DNA from: Allobosea sp035944375
GTDB taxonomy: Bacteria; Pseudomonadota; Alphaproteobacteria; Rhizobiales; Beijerinckiaceae
DNA: 64,000 nucleotides
Direction: 5' to 3' (one strand)
NCBI RefSeq assembly: GCF_035944375.1
Contig: NZ_DASZBE010000020.1
Shown: piece by piece, positions 8,363-17,469 of the stretch
Layout of the letters: each line of letters opens with the position of its first letter
Position numbering within the stretch: the first letter of the stretch is position 1
Translations under genes and position numbers: made by a program
The notes under the pieces: generated by a model
Databases searched by the model: none
Seen by the model: the letters and a program-made list of their open reading frames with translations, nothing else
What the model was told of the DNA's origin: nothing

Positions 8363-9600
8363 CCCGCACAGCTCTCGTTCTCGGCGCCGGCATGGTCGGC
8401 GTCTCCTGCGCGCTCTCGCTCCAGAAGCGCGGCTTCACGGTGACCCTGATCGACCGCCGCGAGCCCGGCCGCGAGACCTCCTACGGCAATGCCGGCGTGC
8501 TGGCCCGCTCCTCGATCGTGCCGCTCAACAACCCCGGCCTCTACGGCAAGATCAGGAGCTATCTCGGCAACCGCCATCCGGCGCTGAACCTGGACTGGTC
8601 GCGGGCGCTGACCCGACCGGGCTGGTTGCTGCGCTTCCTCTGGGAGGCCCGCCCCTCGAAGGCGGCGGCACGCATCGCCGCGCTGGAATCGCTGACGAGC
8701 AGCACGGTCGAGCGCCATCGCGCGCTGATGGCGGAGGCAGGCGTCACCCATCGCTTGCGCGAAACCGGCACGCTCAAGCTCTGGCGCAGCGAGGCCGGCC
8801 ATGCGGCGGCCCAGGCCGAGCACGACTTCCTGAAGGCGCATGGCATCGCCTCGCAGGTGCTCGACCGCCAGGGCATTTCGGGCGTCGAACCGGCGCTGAA
8901 CCCGATCTTCCACGCCGGCCTGCTCTGCCTGGAGAACGCCTCGGTGGATTCGCCGGGCGCCGTGACTGAAGCCTATGCCGGGCTGTTCGCGCAGCGCGGC
9001 GGGCGGATCGAGCGGGCGGAAGCCCAGCGGCTGGAGCGCAGCGCATCCGGCTGGCGGGTGCAGGCGGGATCCACGGTGTACGAGGCCGATATCGCCGTCG
9101 TCGCGCTCGGTCCCTGGAGCATGGATCTGCTGGCGCCTTTGGGCCTCGACCCCAGGCTCGACGTCGAGCGCGGCTATCACCGCCATCTGCGGGCGAAGCC
9201 GGGAGCCAAACTGTCGCGGCCGGTCTACGACGTCGACGCCGCCTATTTCATGGCGCCGATGGAAGAGGGCTACCGCGTCACCAGCGGCGTCGATCTCAGC
9301 CACCGCGACGCGCCCGACAACCACCGCCAGATCGACCAGGTCACGATGAGCGCGCGCGAGGCCTTCCCGCTCGACGAGTTCGCCGGGGACACCTGGCGCG
9401 GCGCGCGGCCGACCCTGCCGGATTCACTGCCGATGATCGGCGAGGCCCCGCGCAACCCCGGCCTCTGGCTCGCCTTCGGCAACCAGCATCTCGGTTTCTC
9501 GACCGGGCCGATCACGGGTGAGCTCGTCGCCGCCCTGGTCTGCGGCGAGACGCCGCCGGTGGACCCGACGCCGTTCGCGCCGGGGCGCTATATCGGCTGA
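8359..9600 (+). CDS. FAD-dependent D-amino-acid dehydrogenase-like oxidoreductase (DadA family)
   Basis: A 413-residue DAO-fold flavoprotein. The dinucleotide-binding motif GAGMVG is at residues 9-14 with the acidic strand end LIDRR after it, and the DadA-like SYGNAGVLA motif follows near residue 47. The C-terminal GxxHxGxxxGP-like segment NQHLGFSTGP closes the FAD site. The family oxidises D-amino acids or N-substituted glycines and passes electrons to the respiratory chain. GTG 8359 overlaps the amidotransferase stop by four bases. The same-strand pair may process a glutamyl or D-amino compound, but this is inference. Confidence 0.83.
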   Translation: MTRTALVLGAGMVGVSCALSLQKRGFTVTLIDRREPGRETSYGNAGVLARSSIVPLNNPGLYGKIRSYLGNRHPALNLDWSRALTRPGWLLRFLWEARPSKAAARIAALESLTSSTVERHRALMAEAGVTHRLRETGTLKLWRSEAGHAAAQAEHDFLKAHGIASQVLDRQGISGVEPALNPIFHAGLLCLENASVDSPGAVTEAYAGLFAQRGGRIERAEAQRLERSASGWRVQAGSTVYEADIAVVALGPWSMDLLAPLGLDPRLDVERGYHRHLRAKPGAKLSRPVYDVDAAYFMAPMEEGYRVTSGVDLSHRDAPDNHRQIDQVTMSAREAFPLDEFAGDTWRGARPTLPDSLPMIGEAPRNPGLWLAFGNQHLGFSTGPITGELVAALVCGETPPVDPTPFAPGRYIG

Positions 9601-9621
9601 GTGTAAAGGTCGGGCCGCGCC

Positions 9622-9711
9622 GTCATGCTCGCCCTTGTGGCGAGCATCCACGTCTTTCTCACAGGGCTCGACTGTCGAAGACGTGGATGGCGGGACAAGC
9701 CCGACCATGAC
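9622..9711. repeat. Intergenic palindromic repeat (GTCATGCTCG...ATGAC type)
   Basis: Starts GTCATGCTCG and ends GACCATGAC, with internal inverted pairs GCTCG/CGAGC near the start and CCACGTCTT/AAGACGTGG in the middle. It sits between the dadA-like stop and the convergent sdhB stop, the usual place for such elements. It shares its GTCAT/ATGAC outer ends with the other repeats in this window. Confidence 0.75.
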
Positions 9712-9781
9712 GGAAAGGGCGTGCCTTTTATTGAAACGACGTCCGTCGCGTCAGACGGCCGCGCTCGCGGATTTGCGCACC

Positions 9782-10567
9782 TCAGACCTGGCGCGCCACC
9801 ATCATCTTCTTCACCTCCGCGATCGCCTTGGCCGGGTTGAGACCCTTGGGGCAGGCGTTGGCGCAGTTCATGATGGTGTGGCAGCGATAGAGACGGAAGG
9901 GGTCCTCGAGATTGTCGAGGCGCTCGCCGGTCTGCTCGTCGCGCGAGTCGATCAGCCAGCGATAGGCCTGCAGCAGGGCGGCCGGGCCGAGATAGCGGTC
10001 GCCGTTCCACCAGTAGCTCGGGCAGGAGGTGGTGCAGCAGGCGCAGAGGATGCACTCATAGAGCCCGTCGAGCTTCTCGCGGTCCTCGCGGCCCTGCTTC
10101 CATTCCTTCTCGGGCGCCGGCGTCGTGGTCTGCAGCCAGGGCTCGATCGAGGCGTGCTGGGCGTAGAACTGGGTCAGGTCCGGCACCAGGTCCTTGATCA
10201 CCGGCATATGCGGCAGCGGGTAGATCGCGACGCGGCCCTTGGAGCCGCATTCGTCGATGCCCGTGGTGCAGGCGAGACCGTTCTTGCCGTCCATGTTCAT
10301 GGCGCAGGAGCCGCAGATGCCCTCGCGGCAGGAGCGGCGGAAGGTCAGCGTCGGGTCGATCTTGGACTTGATCCAGATCAGCGCGTCGAGAACCATCGGC
10401 CCGCAATCCTCGCGGTCGACGAAGTAAGTGTCGGTGCGCGGATTTGCGGTGTCGTCGGGGCTCCAGCGATAGACCTTGAACTCGGTCAGCTTCGCGGCCC
10501 CGGCCGGCTTCGGCCAGGTCTTGCCCTCGACGAGGCGGGAGTTCTGCGGGAGTTTGAATTCGGCCAT
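9782..10567 (-). CDS. sdhB: Succinate dehydrogenase iron-sulfur subunit
   Basis: A 261-residue subunit of respiratory complex II that carries electrons from the FAD subunit to ubiquinone. The [2Fe-2S] ligands are C80, C85, C88 and C100 within RRSCREGICGSCAM. The [4Fe-4S] and [3Fe-4S] ligands lie in CILCACCTTSCP (from 172) and CHTIMNCANACP (from 229). Length and motifs match alphaproteobacterial SdhB. It is the last gene of the minus-strand operon sdhC-sdhD-sdhA-sdhB, 14 bp after sdhA. The repeat at 9622-9711 follows. Confidence 0.98.
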   Translation of the reverse strand: MAEFKLPQNSRLVEGKTWPKPAGAAKLTEFKVYRWSPDDTANPRTDTYFVDREDCGPMVLDALIWIKSKIDPTLTFRRSCREGICGSCAMNMDGKNGLACTTGIDECGSKGRVAIYPLPHMPVIKDLVPDLTQFYAQHASIEPWLQTTTPAPEKEWKQGREDREKLDGLYECILCACCTTSCPSYWWNGDRYLGPAALLQAYRWLIDSRDEQTGERLDNLEDPFRLYRCHTIMNCANACPKGLNPAKAIAEVKKMMVARQV

Positions 10568-10581
10568 CTGTCAGATCGTCC

Positions 10582-12414
10582 TCAGTACACCCGCGCCTTG
10601 GGCTTGATGTACTCGATGTCGTTCGAGAGGGTGTAGGTGTGGACCGGCCGGTCGTCGAGCGTGACGGTGCGGTTCTCGTCGTCGATCCAGGACAGGGTGT
10701 GCTTCATCCAGTCCTTGTCGTCGCGGTTCGGATAGTCCTCGCGGGCATGGGCGCCGCGGCTCTCGGGGCGGTTCAGCGCCGAGTCCATGGTGACGACGGC
10801 CTGGGTGATCAGGTTGTCGAACTCCAGCGTCTCGATCAGGTCCGAGTTCCAGATCAGCGAGCGGTCCTTAGTGCCGATGTCGGTGATGCCGGCCCAGACC
10901 TCGTGGATGAGCTTGTGGCCCTCTTCCAGCGTCTCGCCGGTGCGGTAGACGGCGCAGTTGTCCTGCATCGTGCGCTGCATCCGGCCGCGCAGATCCGCGG
11001 TCGGCGTGCCGCCCGAGGCGTTGCGGTACTTGTCGAGGCGCGAGAGCGACAGGTCGGCTGAGTTCTTCGGCAGTTCGGGCTGCTTCTCGCCAGCGCTCAC
11101 CGTGTCGGCGCAGCGCAGGCCAGCCGCGCGGCCGAAGACCACGAGGTCGATCAGCGAGTTCGAGCCGAGGCGGTTGGCGCCGTGAACGGAGACGCAGGCC
11201 GCCTCGCCGATCGCCATCAGGCCGGGCACCACGGTGTCGGGGTTGCCGTCGACCTTGGTCAGCACCTCGCCGTGGAAGTTCGTGGGGATGCCGCCCATGT
11301 TGTAGTGGACCGTCGGCAGCACCGGAATCGGCTCGCGGGTGACGTCGACGCCGGCGAAGATCTTGGCGCTCTCGGAGATGCCGGGCAGGCGCTCATGCAG
11401 GATCTTCGGGTCGAGATGGTCGAGATGCAGGTAGATGTGGTCCTTGTTCTTGCCGACGCCACGACCGCCGCGGATCTCCATCGTCATCGAGCGGGAGACG
11501 ACGTCGCGCGAGGCGAGGTCCTTGGCGGACGGGGCATAGCGCTCCATGAAGCGCTCGCCTTCCGAATTGGTCAGGTAGCCGCCCTCGCCGCGAGCGCCTT
11601 CCGTGATCAAGCAGCCGGCGCCGTAGATGCCGGTCGGGTGGAACTGCACGAACTCCATGTCCTGCAGCGGCAGGCCGGCGCGCAGCACCATGCCGCCGCC
11701 GTCACCGGTGCAGGTATGGGCGGAGGTCGCCGAGAAATAGGCGCGGCCATAGCCGCCGGTCGCCAGGATGGTCTGCTGCGAACGGAAGCGGTGGATCGTG
11801 CCGTCGTCCATCTTCAGCGCGACGACGCCGCGGCAATGCCCGTCCTCATCCATGATGAGGTCGATGGCGAAATACTCGATGAAGAACTCGGTGTTGTAGC
11901 GCAGCGCCTGGCCATAGAGAGTGTGCAGCATGGCGTGGCCGGTGCGGTCGGCGGCGGCGCAGGTGCGCTGGGCCGGCGGGCCCTCGCCATATTCGGTGGT
12001 CATGCCGCCGAACGGGCGCTGGTAGATCTTGCCGTCCTCGGTGCGCGAGAAGGGCACGCCCCAATGCTCGAGCTCATAGACGGCGGCCGGCGCGTTGCGG
12101 ACGAGATACTCGATCGCGTCCTGGTCGCCGAGCCAGTCCGACCCCTTGACGGTGTCGTACATGTGCCACTGCCAGGTGTCCTTGCCCATATTGCCGAGCG
12201 AGGCGGCGACGCCACCCTGGGCCGCGACGGTGTGCGAGCGTGTCGGGAACACCTTCGAGATGCAGGCCGTGCGCAGGCCGGCCTGCGAGCAGCCGACGGT
12301 GGCGCGCAGGCCGGCGCCGCCGGCGCCCACCACGACGACGTCGAAGGTGTGGTCGGTGATGGGGTAGGCCTGGCCGGTATAGGCCGGGGCCTGTCGGGAC
12401 TTGGTGATCGCCAT
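10582..12414 (-). CDS. sdhA: Succinate dehydrogenase flavoprotein subunit
   Basis: This 610-residue catalytic subunit oxidises succinate to fumarate. The FAD-binding VVVGAGGAGLRA is near residues 27-38. RSHTVAAQGG contains the histidine (H61) that covalently binds FAD in this family, and the active-site HPTG and GEAACVSVHGANRLG motifs are present. I chose ATG 12414 (MAITKSRQ) because GGAGG lies just upstream; an ATG at 12429 would give five more residues. The start is a few bases past the sdhD stop, typical of tight coupling. Confidence 0.98.
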   Translation of the reverse strand: MAITKSRQAPAYTGQAYPITDHTFDVVVVGAGGAGLRATVGCSQAGLRTACISKVFPTRSHTVAAQGGVAASLGNMGKDTWQWHMYDTVKGSDWLGDQDAIEYLVRNAPAAVYELEHWGVPFSRTEDGKIYQRPFGGMTTEYGEGPPAQRTCAAADRTGHAMLHTLYGQALRYNTEFFIEYFAIDLIMDEDGHCRGVVALKMDDGTIHRFRSQQTILATGGYGRAYFSATSAHTCTGDGGGMVLRAGLPLQDMEFVQFHPTGIYGAGCLITEGARGEGGYLTNSEGERFMERYAPSAKDLASRDVVSRSMTMEIRGGRGVGKNKDHIYLHLDHLDPKILHERLPGISESAKIFAGVDVTREPIPVLPTVHYNMGGIPTNFHGEVLTKVDGNPDTVVPGLMAIGEAACVSVHGANRLGSNSLIDLVVFGRAAGLRCADTVSAGEKQPELPKNSADLSLSRLDKYRNASGGTPTADLRGRMQRTMQDNCAVYRTGETLEEGHKLIHEVWAGITDIGTKDRSLIWNSDLIETLEFDNLITQAVVTMDSALNRPESRGAHAREDYPNRDDKDWMKHTLSWIDDENRTVTLDDRPVHTYTLSNDIEYIKPKARVY

Positions 12415-12418
12415 CGGA

Positions 12419-12811
12419 TCAGCCTCCAAAGGACAGCTTCAGCACCGCATAGGCGCAGGCGGCGCCGACAGCGATCGCGAAGAAGGTATTGGCCATCACG
12501 GCCGCGATCTTGGCACCCTCACCGTGGATGTAGTCCTCGATGATGACCTGCATGCCGATGCGCATGTGCACGCAACCGGATACGACGAAGAGCAGCATCA
12601 GGATCGCCACCAGCGGGTGCGACAGAATGGCGAGCGCCGCCGGATAGGGCTTGCCCGCGAGCGAAATCACGATGCCGAGGAAGATCAGCGTCAGGACGAG
12701 GTTGGACACCGCCGTCATCCGCTGCAGCCAGAAATGGCCGGTGCCGGATTTGGCCGAGCCGAGCCCGCGGACGCGCGAGAGCGGGGTGCGCAGCGAGGAG
12801 TTGGATTGCAT
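12419..12811 (-). CDS. sdhD: Succinate dehydrogenase hydrophobic membrane anchor subunit
   Basis: A 130-residue protein with three hydrophobic helices. The N-terminal region RTPLSRVRGLGSAKSGTGHF precedes WLQRMTAVSN, the characteristic start of SdhD, and the HMRIGMQVIIEDYIHG segment supplies the heme/quinone side histidine and the conserved aspartate-tyrosine. Start ATG 12811 was chosen because the upstream part of the open frame is the shadow of sdhC. It lies 11 bp after sdhC and just before sdhA. With SdhC it anchors complex II and forms the ubiquinone site. Confidence 0.94.
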   Translation of the reverse strand: MQSNSSLRTPLSRVRGLGSAKSGTGHFWLQRMTAVSNLVLTLIFLGIVISLAGKPYPAALAILSHPLVAILMLLFVVSGCVHMRIGMQVIIEDYIHGEGAKIAAVMANTFFAIAVGAACAYAVLKLSFGG

Positions 12812-12822
12812 CGTCTCTCTCC

Positions 12823-13218
12823 TCAACGCACGGCCAGGCCGACGATCCAGACGAGCAAAGTCAGCCCGCCCGAGACGACCACGCTGTATTTCGCCAGGTT
12901 CATCCGGGTCTGCGGGTCGTAGCCCTTGCCCATGTCCCAGATGAAATGGCGCACGCCGCCGGCCATATGGTGCAGCAGCACGAAGGAATAGCCGAACAGG
13001 ACGAACAGGCCGAACCATGAGCCCGCGATCGCCTGCGCCGTATCGAAGGCGGCCGGGCCCGAGGCCGCGGCGACGAGCCAGGCCGCGATCAGGACGGTGC
13101 CGGCATAGAGCGCAACCCCGGTGGCGCGATGGGCGATCGACATCGCCATCGTCCAGGACCAGCGATAGATCTGCAGATGCGGCGAGAGCGGACGCGCCGC
13201 CTGTTTGATCTCGGCCAA
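12823..13218 (-). CDS. sdhC: Succinate dehydrogenase cytochrome b556 subunit, probable TTG start
   Basis: A 131-residue, three-helix heme b subunit. RPLSPHLQIYRW at residues 9-20 and SIAHRATG (S27, H30, R31) are the quinone-site signature of SdhC, and the axial-histidine region is LLHHMAGGVRHFIWD. I propose TTG 13218: GGAGG ends six bases upstream, and the resulting LAEIKQAARPLSP start matches family length. The open frame extends to 13260, but those residues are not family-like. It is the first gene of the sdh operon; an inverted repeat at 13336-13357 lies upstream. Confidence 0.93.
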   Translation of the reverse strand: MAEIKQAARPLSPHLQIYRWSWTMAMSIAHRATGVALYAGTVLIAAWLVAAASGPAAFDTAQAIAGSWFGLFVLFGYSFVLLHHMAGGVRHFIWDMGKGYDPQTRMNLAKYSVVVSGGLTLLVWIVGLAVR

Positions 13219-13335
13219 GATGGTCCTCCGTGGGGACTGCCCGGTGCCGGGCCTATCCATTTGGGATCATTCTAGAGTGTCTGGGTGTCTAACGAAACCG
13301 TTCCGTCGCTGCAATGCGGCATGACGACAGCGCGG

Positions 13336-13357
13336 TGACAGAATACAGAATCTGTCA
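13336..13357. promoter_or_regulatory. Inverted repeat TGACAGA-N8-TCTGTCA upstream of sdhC
   Basis: Seven-base perfect arms are separated by eight bases in the gap between the mcd stop and the sdhC start. There is no T-run on the minus-strand side, so it reads more like an operator than a terminator. The cognate protein is unknown and the site could be coincidental. Confidence 0.3.
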
Positions 13358-13372
13358 GCGGTTACGGAATCG

Positions 13373-14446
13373 CTAACGCGGCAGCAGGGCCCAGTAATCG
13401 AGATCGAGGATGACATCGGGGTCGTAGCCCTCGGCCGCCTTCAGCGGATGGTCGGCGCAAGGGCGGTTCTTGGTCGCGACCAGCCGCAGCCGCAGCGCGC
13501 CGACATCCTCGCGGCCGGGCAATTCGGCCACCTCCAGCACCTCGCTCCAGGCGAAGACGGTGTCGCCGGCAAACAGCGGCGCGACATGGCGCCCGCCATT
13601 CAGCGCCGCGATGTGGAAGGCGTTGCCGAGGCCGTTGAAGGAGAGCGCCCGGGCGAGGCTGATGACATGGCCGCCATAGATCAGACGCTTGCCGAAGCGG
13701 GTCGAGCGGGCGCCGTGCCCGTCGAAATGGACCTTGGCGGTGTTCTGGTAGAGCCGGGTCGCGATCTGATGCTCGGCTTCCTCCACCGTCATGCCATCGA
13801 CATGGTCGATGCGCTCGCCCGCCGCATAGTCGCCCCAGCGGAAGGGGCTGCCGGCGAGCGCGTCGTCATAGGCTGACAGATCGATGGGCGGGCAGCCTTC
13901 GCCGAGTTCCTCCGGCAGCACCGCCTTGGGCAGCTCCGGCACCTGTTCGGCATGGGCCGGCGTTCCGGGCTTACGCTTGCGCACCAGCACCCAGCGCGCA
14001 TAGCTCAGCACGATCTCGGCCTTCTGGTTGCGGCCGATCGAGCGGACATAGACGATGCCGGCATCGCCGGCGGAGGTCTGCTTCAGCCCGATCACCTCCG
14101 AGGTGGTCGAGAGCGTGTCGCCGGGGAAGACGGGCTTCAGGAAGCGGCCATCGGCATAGCCGAGATTGGCCACCGCATTGACGGAGACGTCCGGCACCGT
14201 CTTGCCGAAGACGATGTGGAAGACGAGGAGGTCGTCGACCGGTGCGGTCTGGTAGCCGATCGCCTGGGCGAAGGCATCCGAGGACTGCACGGCAAAGCGC
14301 GGGCCGTAGAGCGCCGTGTAGAGCGAGACGTCGCCGGCCGTGACCGTGCGCGGCGTCGCATGGACGATCACGTCGCCGAGGTGAAAATCCTCGAAGAAGC
14401 GCCCGGCGCTGGTCTTAGGAACGGGAGAGGGGGTCGATCCGGGCAT
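13373..14446 (-). CDS. mcd: Mesaconyl-CoA hydratase (double MaoC domain)
   Basis: A 357-residue protein with two hot-dog (MaoC) domains. FFEDFHLGDVIVHATPRTVT, LLVFHIVFGKTVPDVSVNA and DHVDGMTVEEAEHQIATRLY match closely what I recall of Rhodobacter Mcd, which hydrates mesaconyl-C1-CoA to beta-methylmalyl-CoA in the ethylmalonyl-CoA pathway. That pathway assimilates acetyl-CoA in bacteria lacking isocitrate lyase. The start is placed at ATG 14446 (MPGSTPSP); the longer frame adds a basic, non-homologous stretch. It lies just upstream of sdhC on the same strand, 154 bp away. Confidence 0.9.
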   Translation of the reverse strand: MPGSTPSPVPKTSAGRFFEDFHLGDVIVHATPRTVTAGDVSLYTALYGPRFAVQSSDAFAQAIGYQTAPVDDLLVFHIVFGKTVPDVSVNAVANLGYADGRFLKPVFPGDTLSTTSEVIGLKQTSAGDAGIVYVRSIGRNQKAEIVLSYARWVLVRKRKPGTPAHAEQVPELPKAVLPEELGEGCPPIDLSAYDDALAGSPFRWGDYAAGERIDHVDGMTVEEAEHQIATRLYQNTAKVHFDGHGARSTRFGKRLIYGGHVISLARALSFNGLGNAFHIAALNGGRHVAPLFAGDTVFAWSEVLEVAELPGREDVGALRLRLVATKNRPCADHPLKAAEGYDPDVILDLDYWALLPR

Positions 14447-14602
14447 GGGGCTGGCTCGCTGGCTGCGCGCGATTGTGCGCCGCAACGGGCAGCAGCATCA
14501 AGCCCCGGCGAATGCGACGAAGGACGGGTGGTTCTGGATGAGCCGGACGCTCCGGCGGACATCCACAGGCCACATCAGTGGCACAGCTGCATTATGTCCG
14601 AG

Positions 14603-14644
14603 CCGTCATTCCGGACGCAGCGAAGCGGAGATCCGGAATGACGG
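14603..14644. repeat. Short GTCAT palindrome, 13-bp arms
   Basis: CCGTCATTCCGGA at 14603-14615 is perfectly inverted as TCCGGAATGACGG at 14632-14644, with a 16-base loop rich in CGAAGC. It lies between the mcd start and the secA stop. It is the shortest member of the GTCAT/ATGAC group in the window. Confidence 0.85.
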
Positions 14645-14697
14645 TGACGATTCCGGCAGGCGCTCTACCAAGAGCCTGCGACAGTCGCCGTCCGACT

Positions 14698-17469
14698 TCA
14701 GATATACTGCCCGTGGCAGTGCTTGTACTTCTTGCCCGAGCCGCAGGGGCAGGCCTCGTTGCGGCCGACCTTGCCCCAACTCGAGGGATCGGCGGGATTG
14801 CGCTCCAGCACCTCCGCATCGCCCTCGACCGCGGCGAACTGCATCCCGCCGGAGCCATAGCCACCGAAGGGCGAGAGCAGCGAATCCTGCGGCGGCGCAG
14901 CCTCGTCCTCGGGCTGCTCGAAGCGCACCTCGATGCGCATCAGATTGCCGGTGACCTGCTCGCGCAGCCGGCCGATCAACCCGTCGAACAGCTCGAAGGC
15001 TTCCTGCTTGTACTCGTTCAGCGGATCGCGCTGGGCATAGCCGCGCCAGCCGATGACCTGGCGCAGATGGTCGAGCGTGACGAGATGTTCGCGCCAGAGC
15101 GTGTCGAGCGTCTGCAGCAGCACCTGCTTCTCGACATAGACCATCACCTCTTCGGTGTTGCGCTCGATGCGGGCGGCATAATCCTCGTCGGCGATCTTGC
15201 GGATGCGCTCGCGCAGCTCGGCGTCGGCGATGCCCTCTTCCTTCGCCCACTCCTCGATCGGCAGGTCGAGATTGAGGAACTGCAGCACGCCCTCCTTGAG
15301 CGCGGCGGTGTCCCACTGCTCGGGATAGGCCTCTTCGGGGATGTGACGGGTGACGAGTTCGTCGGCGACGCCCTGGCGCATGTCGTCGATGGTCTCGCGC
15401 ACGCTGGCCTGGCGCATGAAGTCGCGGCGCTGCTCGAACACGACCTTGCGCTGGTCGTTCATGACGTCGTCGTATTTCAGGATGTTCTTGCGGATGTCGA
15501 AGTTGCGCGCCTCGACCTTGCCCTGCGCCTTCTCGACCGCCTTGTTGATCCAGGGATGGACGATCGCCTCGTCCTCCTTCAGGCCGAGCTTGGTCAGCAT
15601 GCCGTCCATGCGGTCCGAGCCGAAGATCCGCATCAGGTCGTCCTGCAGCGACAGGAAAAACTTGGAACGGCCGGGGTCGCCCTGGCGGCCGGCGCGGCCG
15701 CGCAGCTGGTTGTCGATGCGGCGGCTTTCATGGCGCTCGGTGCCGACGATGTAGAGCCCGCCGGCCTTGAGCACGCGCTGCTTGAAATCGGCGACCTCGG
15801 CGCGGATGCGCGTGGCCTGCGCCTCGCGCTCGGGCCCCTCCTCCATGCCGGCGAGATCATGCGAGATCCGCATCTCGGCATTGCCGCCGAGCTGGATGTC
15901 GGTGCCGCGGCCGGCCATGTTGGTGGCGATGGTGATCGCGCCGGGCACGCCGGCCTGGGCGACGATATAGGCCTCCTGCTCGTGGAAGCGGGCGTTCAGC
16001 ACGGCGAAGGCACGCGAGGGCTTGCCCTGGCGGGCCGCCTCGTAGATCGGCTCCAGCGCCTTGGGATCGGTGAAGTCGATCAGCTTGAAGCCGTCCTTCT
16101 CCAGCATCTCGGCGATCAGCTCGGAGCGCTCGATCGAGGTGGTGCCGACGAGCAGCGGCTGGCCGGCCTCCTGGGCCGCCTTGATCTCGCGGATCACGCC
16201 GCGGACCTTCTCCTCGAAGGTGCGATAGACCTCGTCGTCCTCGTCCTTGCGGGCGACGGGGACATTGGTCGGGATCTCGACGACCTCGAGCTTGTAGATC
16301 TGGAAGAACTCGTCGGCCTCGGTCGCCGCCGTGCCGGTCATGCCGGCGAGCTTGGAATAGAGCCGGAAATAGTTCTGGAAGGTGATCGACGCCAGCGTCG
16401 CGTTCTCGGGCTGGACGGTGACGCCCTCCTTGGCCTCGAGCGCCTGGTGCAGACCTTCCGAATAGCGCCGGCCCGGCATCATGCGACCGGTGAACTCGTC
16501 GATGATGACGACCTCGTCGCCGCGGACGATGTAGTCCTTGTCGCGGGTGAAAAGCGAATGCGCCCGCAGCGCCTGGTTGACGTGATGGACCAGCGTGACG
16601 TTCTGGGCGTCGTAGAGGTCGCCCTCCTTGAGCAGCCCCGCCTCGCGCAGCAGCTCCTCCATATGCTCGTTGCCGGCTTCCGTCAGCGAGACGGCGCGCT
16701 GCTTTTCGTCGATCTCGTAATCGCCCTTCACCAGACTGGGCAGGATCTTGTCGATCGAGACATAGAGGTCCGACTTGTCGTCGAGCGGGCCGGAGATGAT
16801 CAGCGGCGTGCGCGCCTCGTCGACCAGGATCGAGTCGACCTCGTCGACGATCGCGAAGTGGTGGCCGCGCTGCGACATCTGGCCGACATCGTACTTCATG
16901 TTGTCGCGCAGATAGTCGAAGCCGAACTCGTTGTTCGTGCCGTAGGTGATGTCGCAGGCATAGGCGCGCTGGCGCTCCTCGTCCTCGATGCCGTGGACGA
17001 TGATGCCGACGCTGAGGCCGAGGAAGTTGTAGAGCTTCGCCATCCACTCCGCGTCGCGGCGGGCGAGATAGTCGTTCACCGTCACGACATGGACGCCGTT
17101 GCCGGCGAGCGCGTTGAGATAGGTCGGCAGCGTCGCGACCAGGGTCTTGCCCTCGCCGGTCTTCATCTCGGCGATGGCGCCCTCATGCAGCACCATGCCG
17201 CCGATGAGCTGGACGTCATAGGGACGCTGGCCGAGCACGCGCTTGGCCGCCTCGCGCACCGTCGCGAAGGCGGGAACCAGGAGATCATCGAGCTTGGCGC
17301 CCTTGGCGAGCTGCTCCCGGAAGGCCGCGGTGCGGGCCTGGAGCGCCTCGTCGCTGAGCGCCGAGACCTCCTTCTCCAGCGCGTTGATCGCGGCCACGCG
17401 GGGACCGTAGCCCTTGACGCGCCGGTCGTTCGACGAGCCGAAGAGTTTCTTTGCGAGCGCGCCAAGCAT
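14698..17469 (-). CDS. secA: Preprotein translocase ATPase SecA
   Basis: A 923-residue ATPase that drives Sec-dependent protein export. Present are Walker A in MKTGEGKTLVATL, Walker B DEVD, the PBD region and helicase motifs including GRAGRQGDPG. The C-terminal zinc-binding tail EACPCGSGKKYKHCHG binds SecB and phospholipids. ATG 17469 (MLGALAKKLFG) is the family start; the 25 residues upstream in frame are not homologous. It is divergent from the parvulin gene across a 356-bp gap. Confidence 0.98.
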   Translation of the reverse strand: MLGALAKKLFGSSNDRRVKGYGPRVAAINALEKEVSALSDEALQARTAAFREQLAKGAKLDDLLVPAFATVREAAKRVLGQRPYDVQLIGGMVLHEGAIAEMKTGEGKTLVATLPTYLNALAGNGVHVVTVNDYLARRDAEWMAKLYNFLGLSVGIIVHGIEDEERQRAYACDITYGTNNEFGFDYLRDNMKYDVGQMSQRGHHFAIVDEVDSILVDEARTPLIISGPLDDKSDLYVSIDKILPSLVKGDYEIDEKQRAVSLTEAGNEHMEELLREAGLLKEGDLYDAQNVTLVHHVNQALRAHSLFTRDKDYIVRGDEVVIIDEFTGRMMPGRRYSEGLHQALEAKEGVTVQPENATLASITFQNYFRLYSKLAGMTGTAATEADEFFQIYKLEVVEIPTNVPVARKDEDDEVYRTFEEKVRGVIREIKAAQEAGQPLLVGTTSIERSELIAEMLEKDGFKLIDFTDPKALEPIYEAARQGKPSRAFAVLNARFHEQEAYIVAQAGVPGAITIATNMAGRGTDIQLGGNAEMRISHDLAGMEEGPEREAQATRIRAEVADFKQRVLKAGGLYIVGTERHESRRIDNQLRGRAGRQGDPGRSKFFLSLQDDLMRIFGSDRMDGMLTKLGLKEDEAIVHPWINKAVEKAQGKVEARNFDIRKNILKYDDVMNDQRKVVFEQRRDFMRQASVRETIDDMRQGVADELVTRHIPEEAYPEQWDTAALKEGVLQFLNLDLPIEEWAKEEGIADAELRERIRKIADEDYAARIERNTEEVMVYVEKQVLLQTLDTLWREHLVTLDHLRQVIGWRGYAQRDPLNEYKQEAFELFDGLIGRLREQVTGNLMRIEVRFEQPEDEAAPPQDSLLSPFGGYGSGGMQFAAVEGDAEVLERNPADPSSWGKVGRNEACPCGSGKKYKHCHGQYI

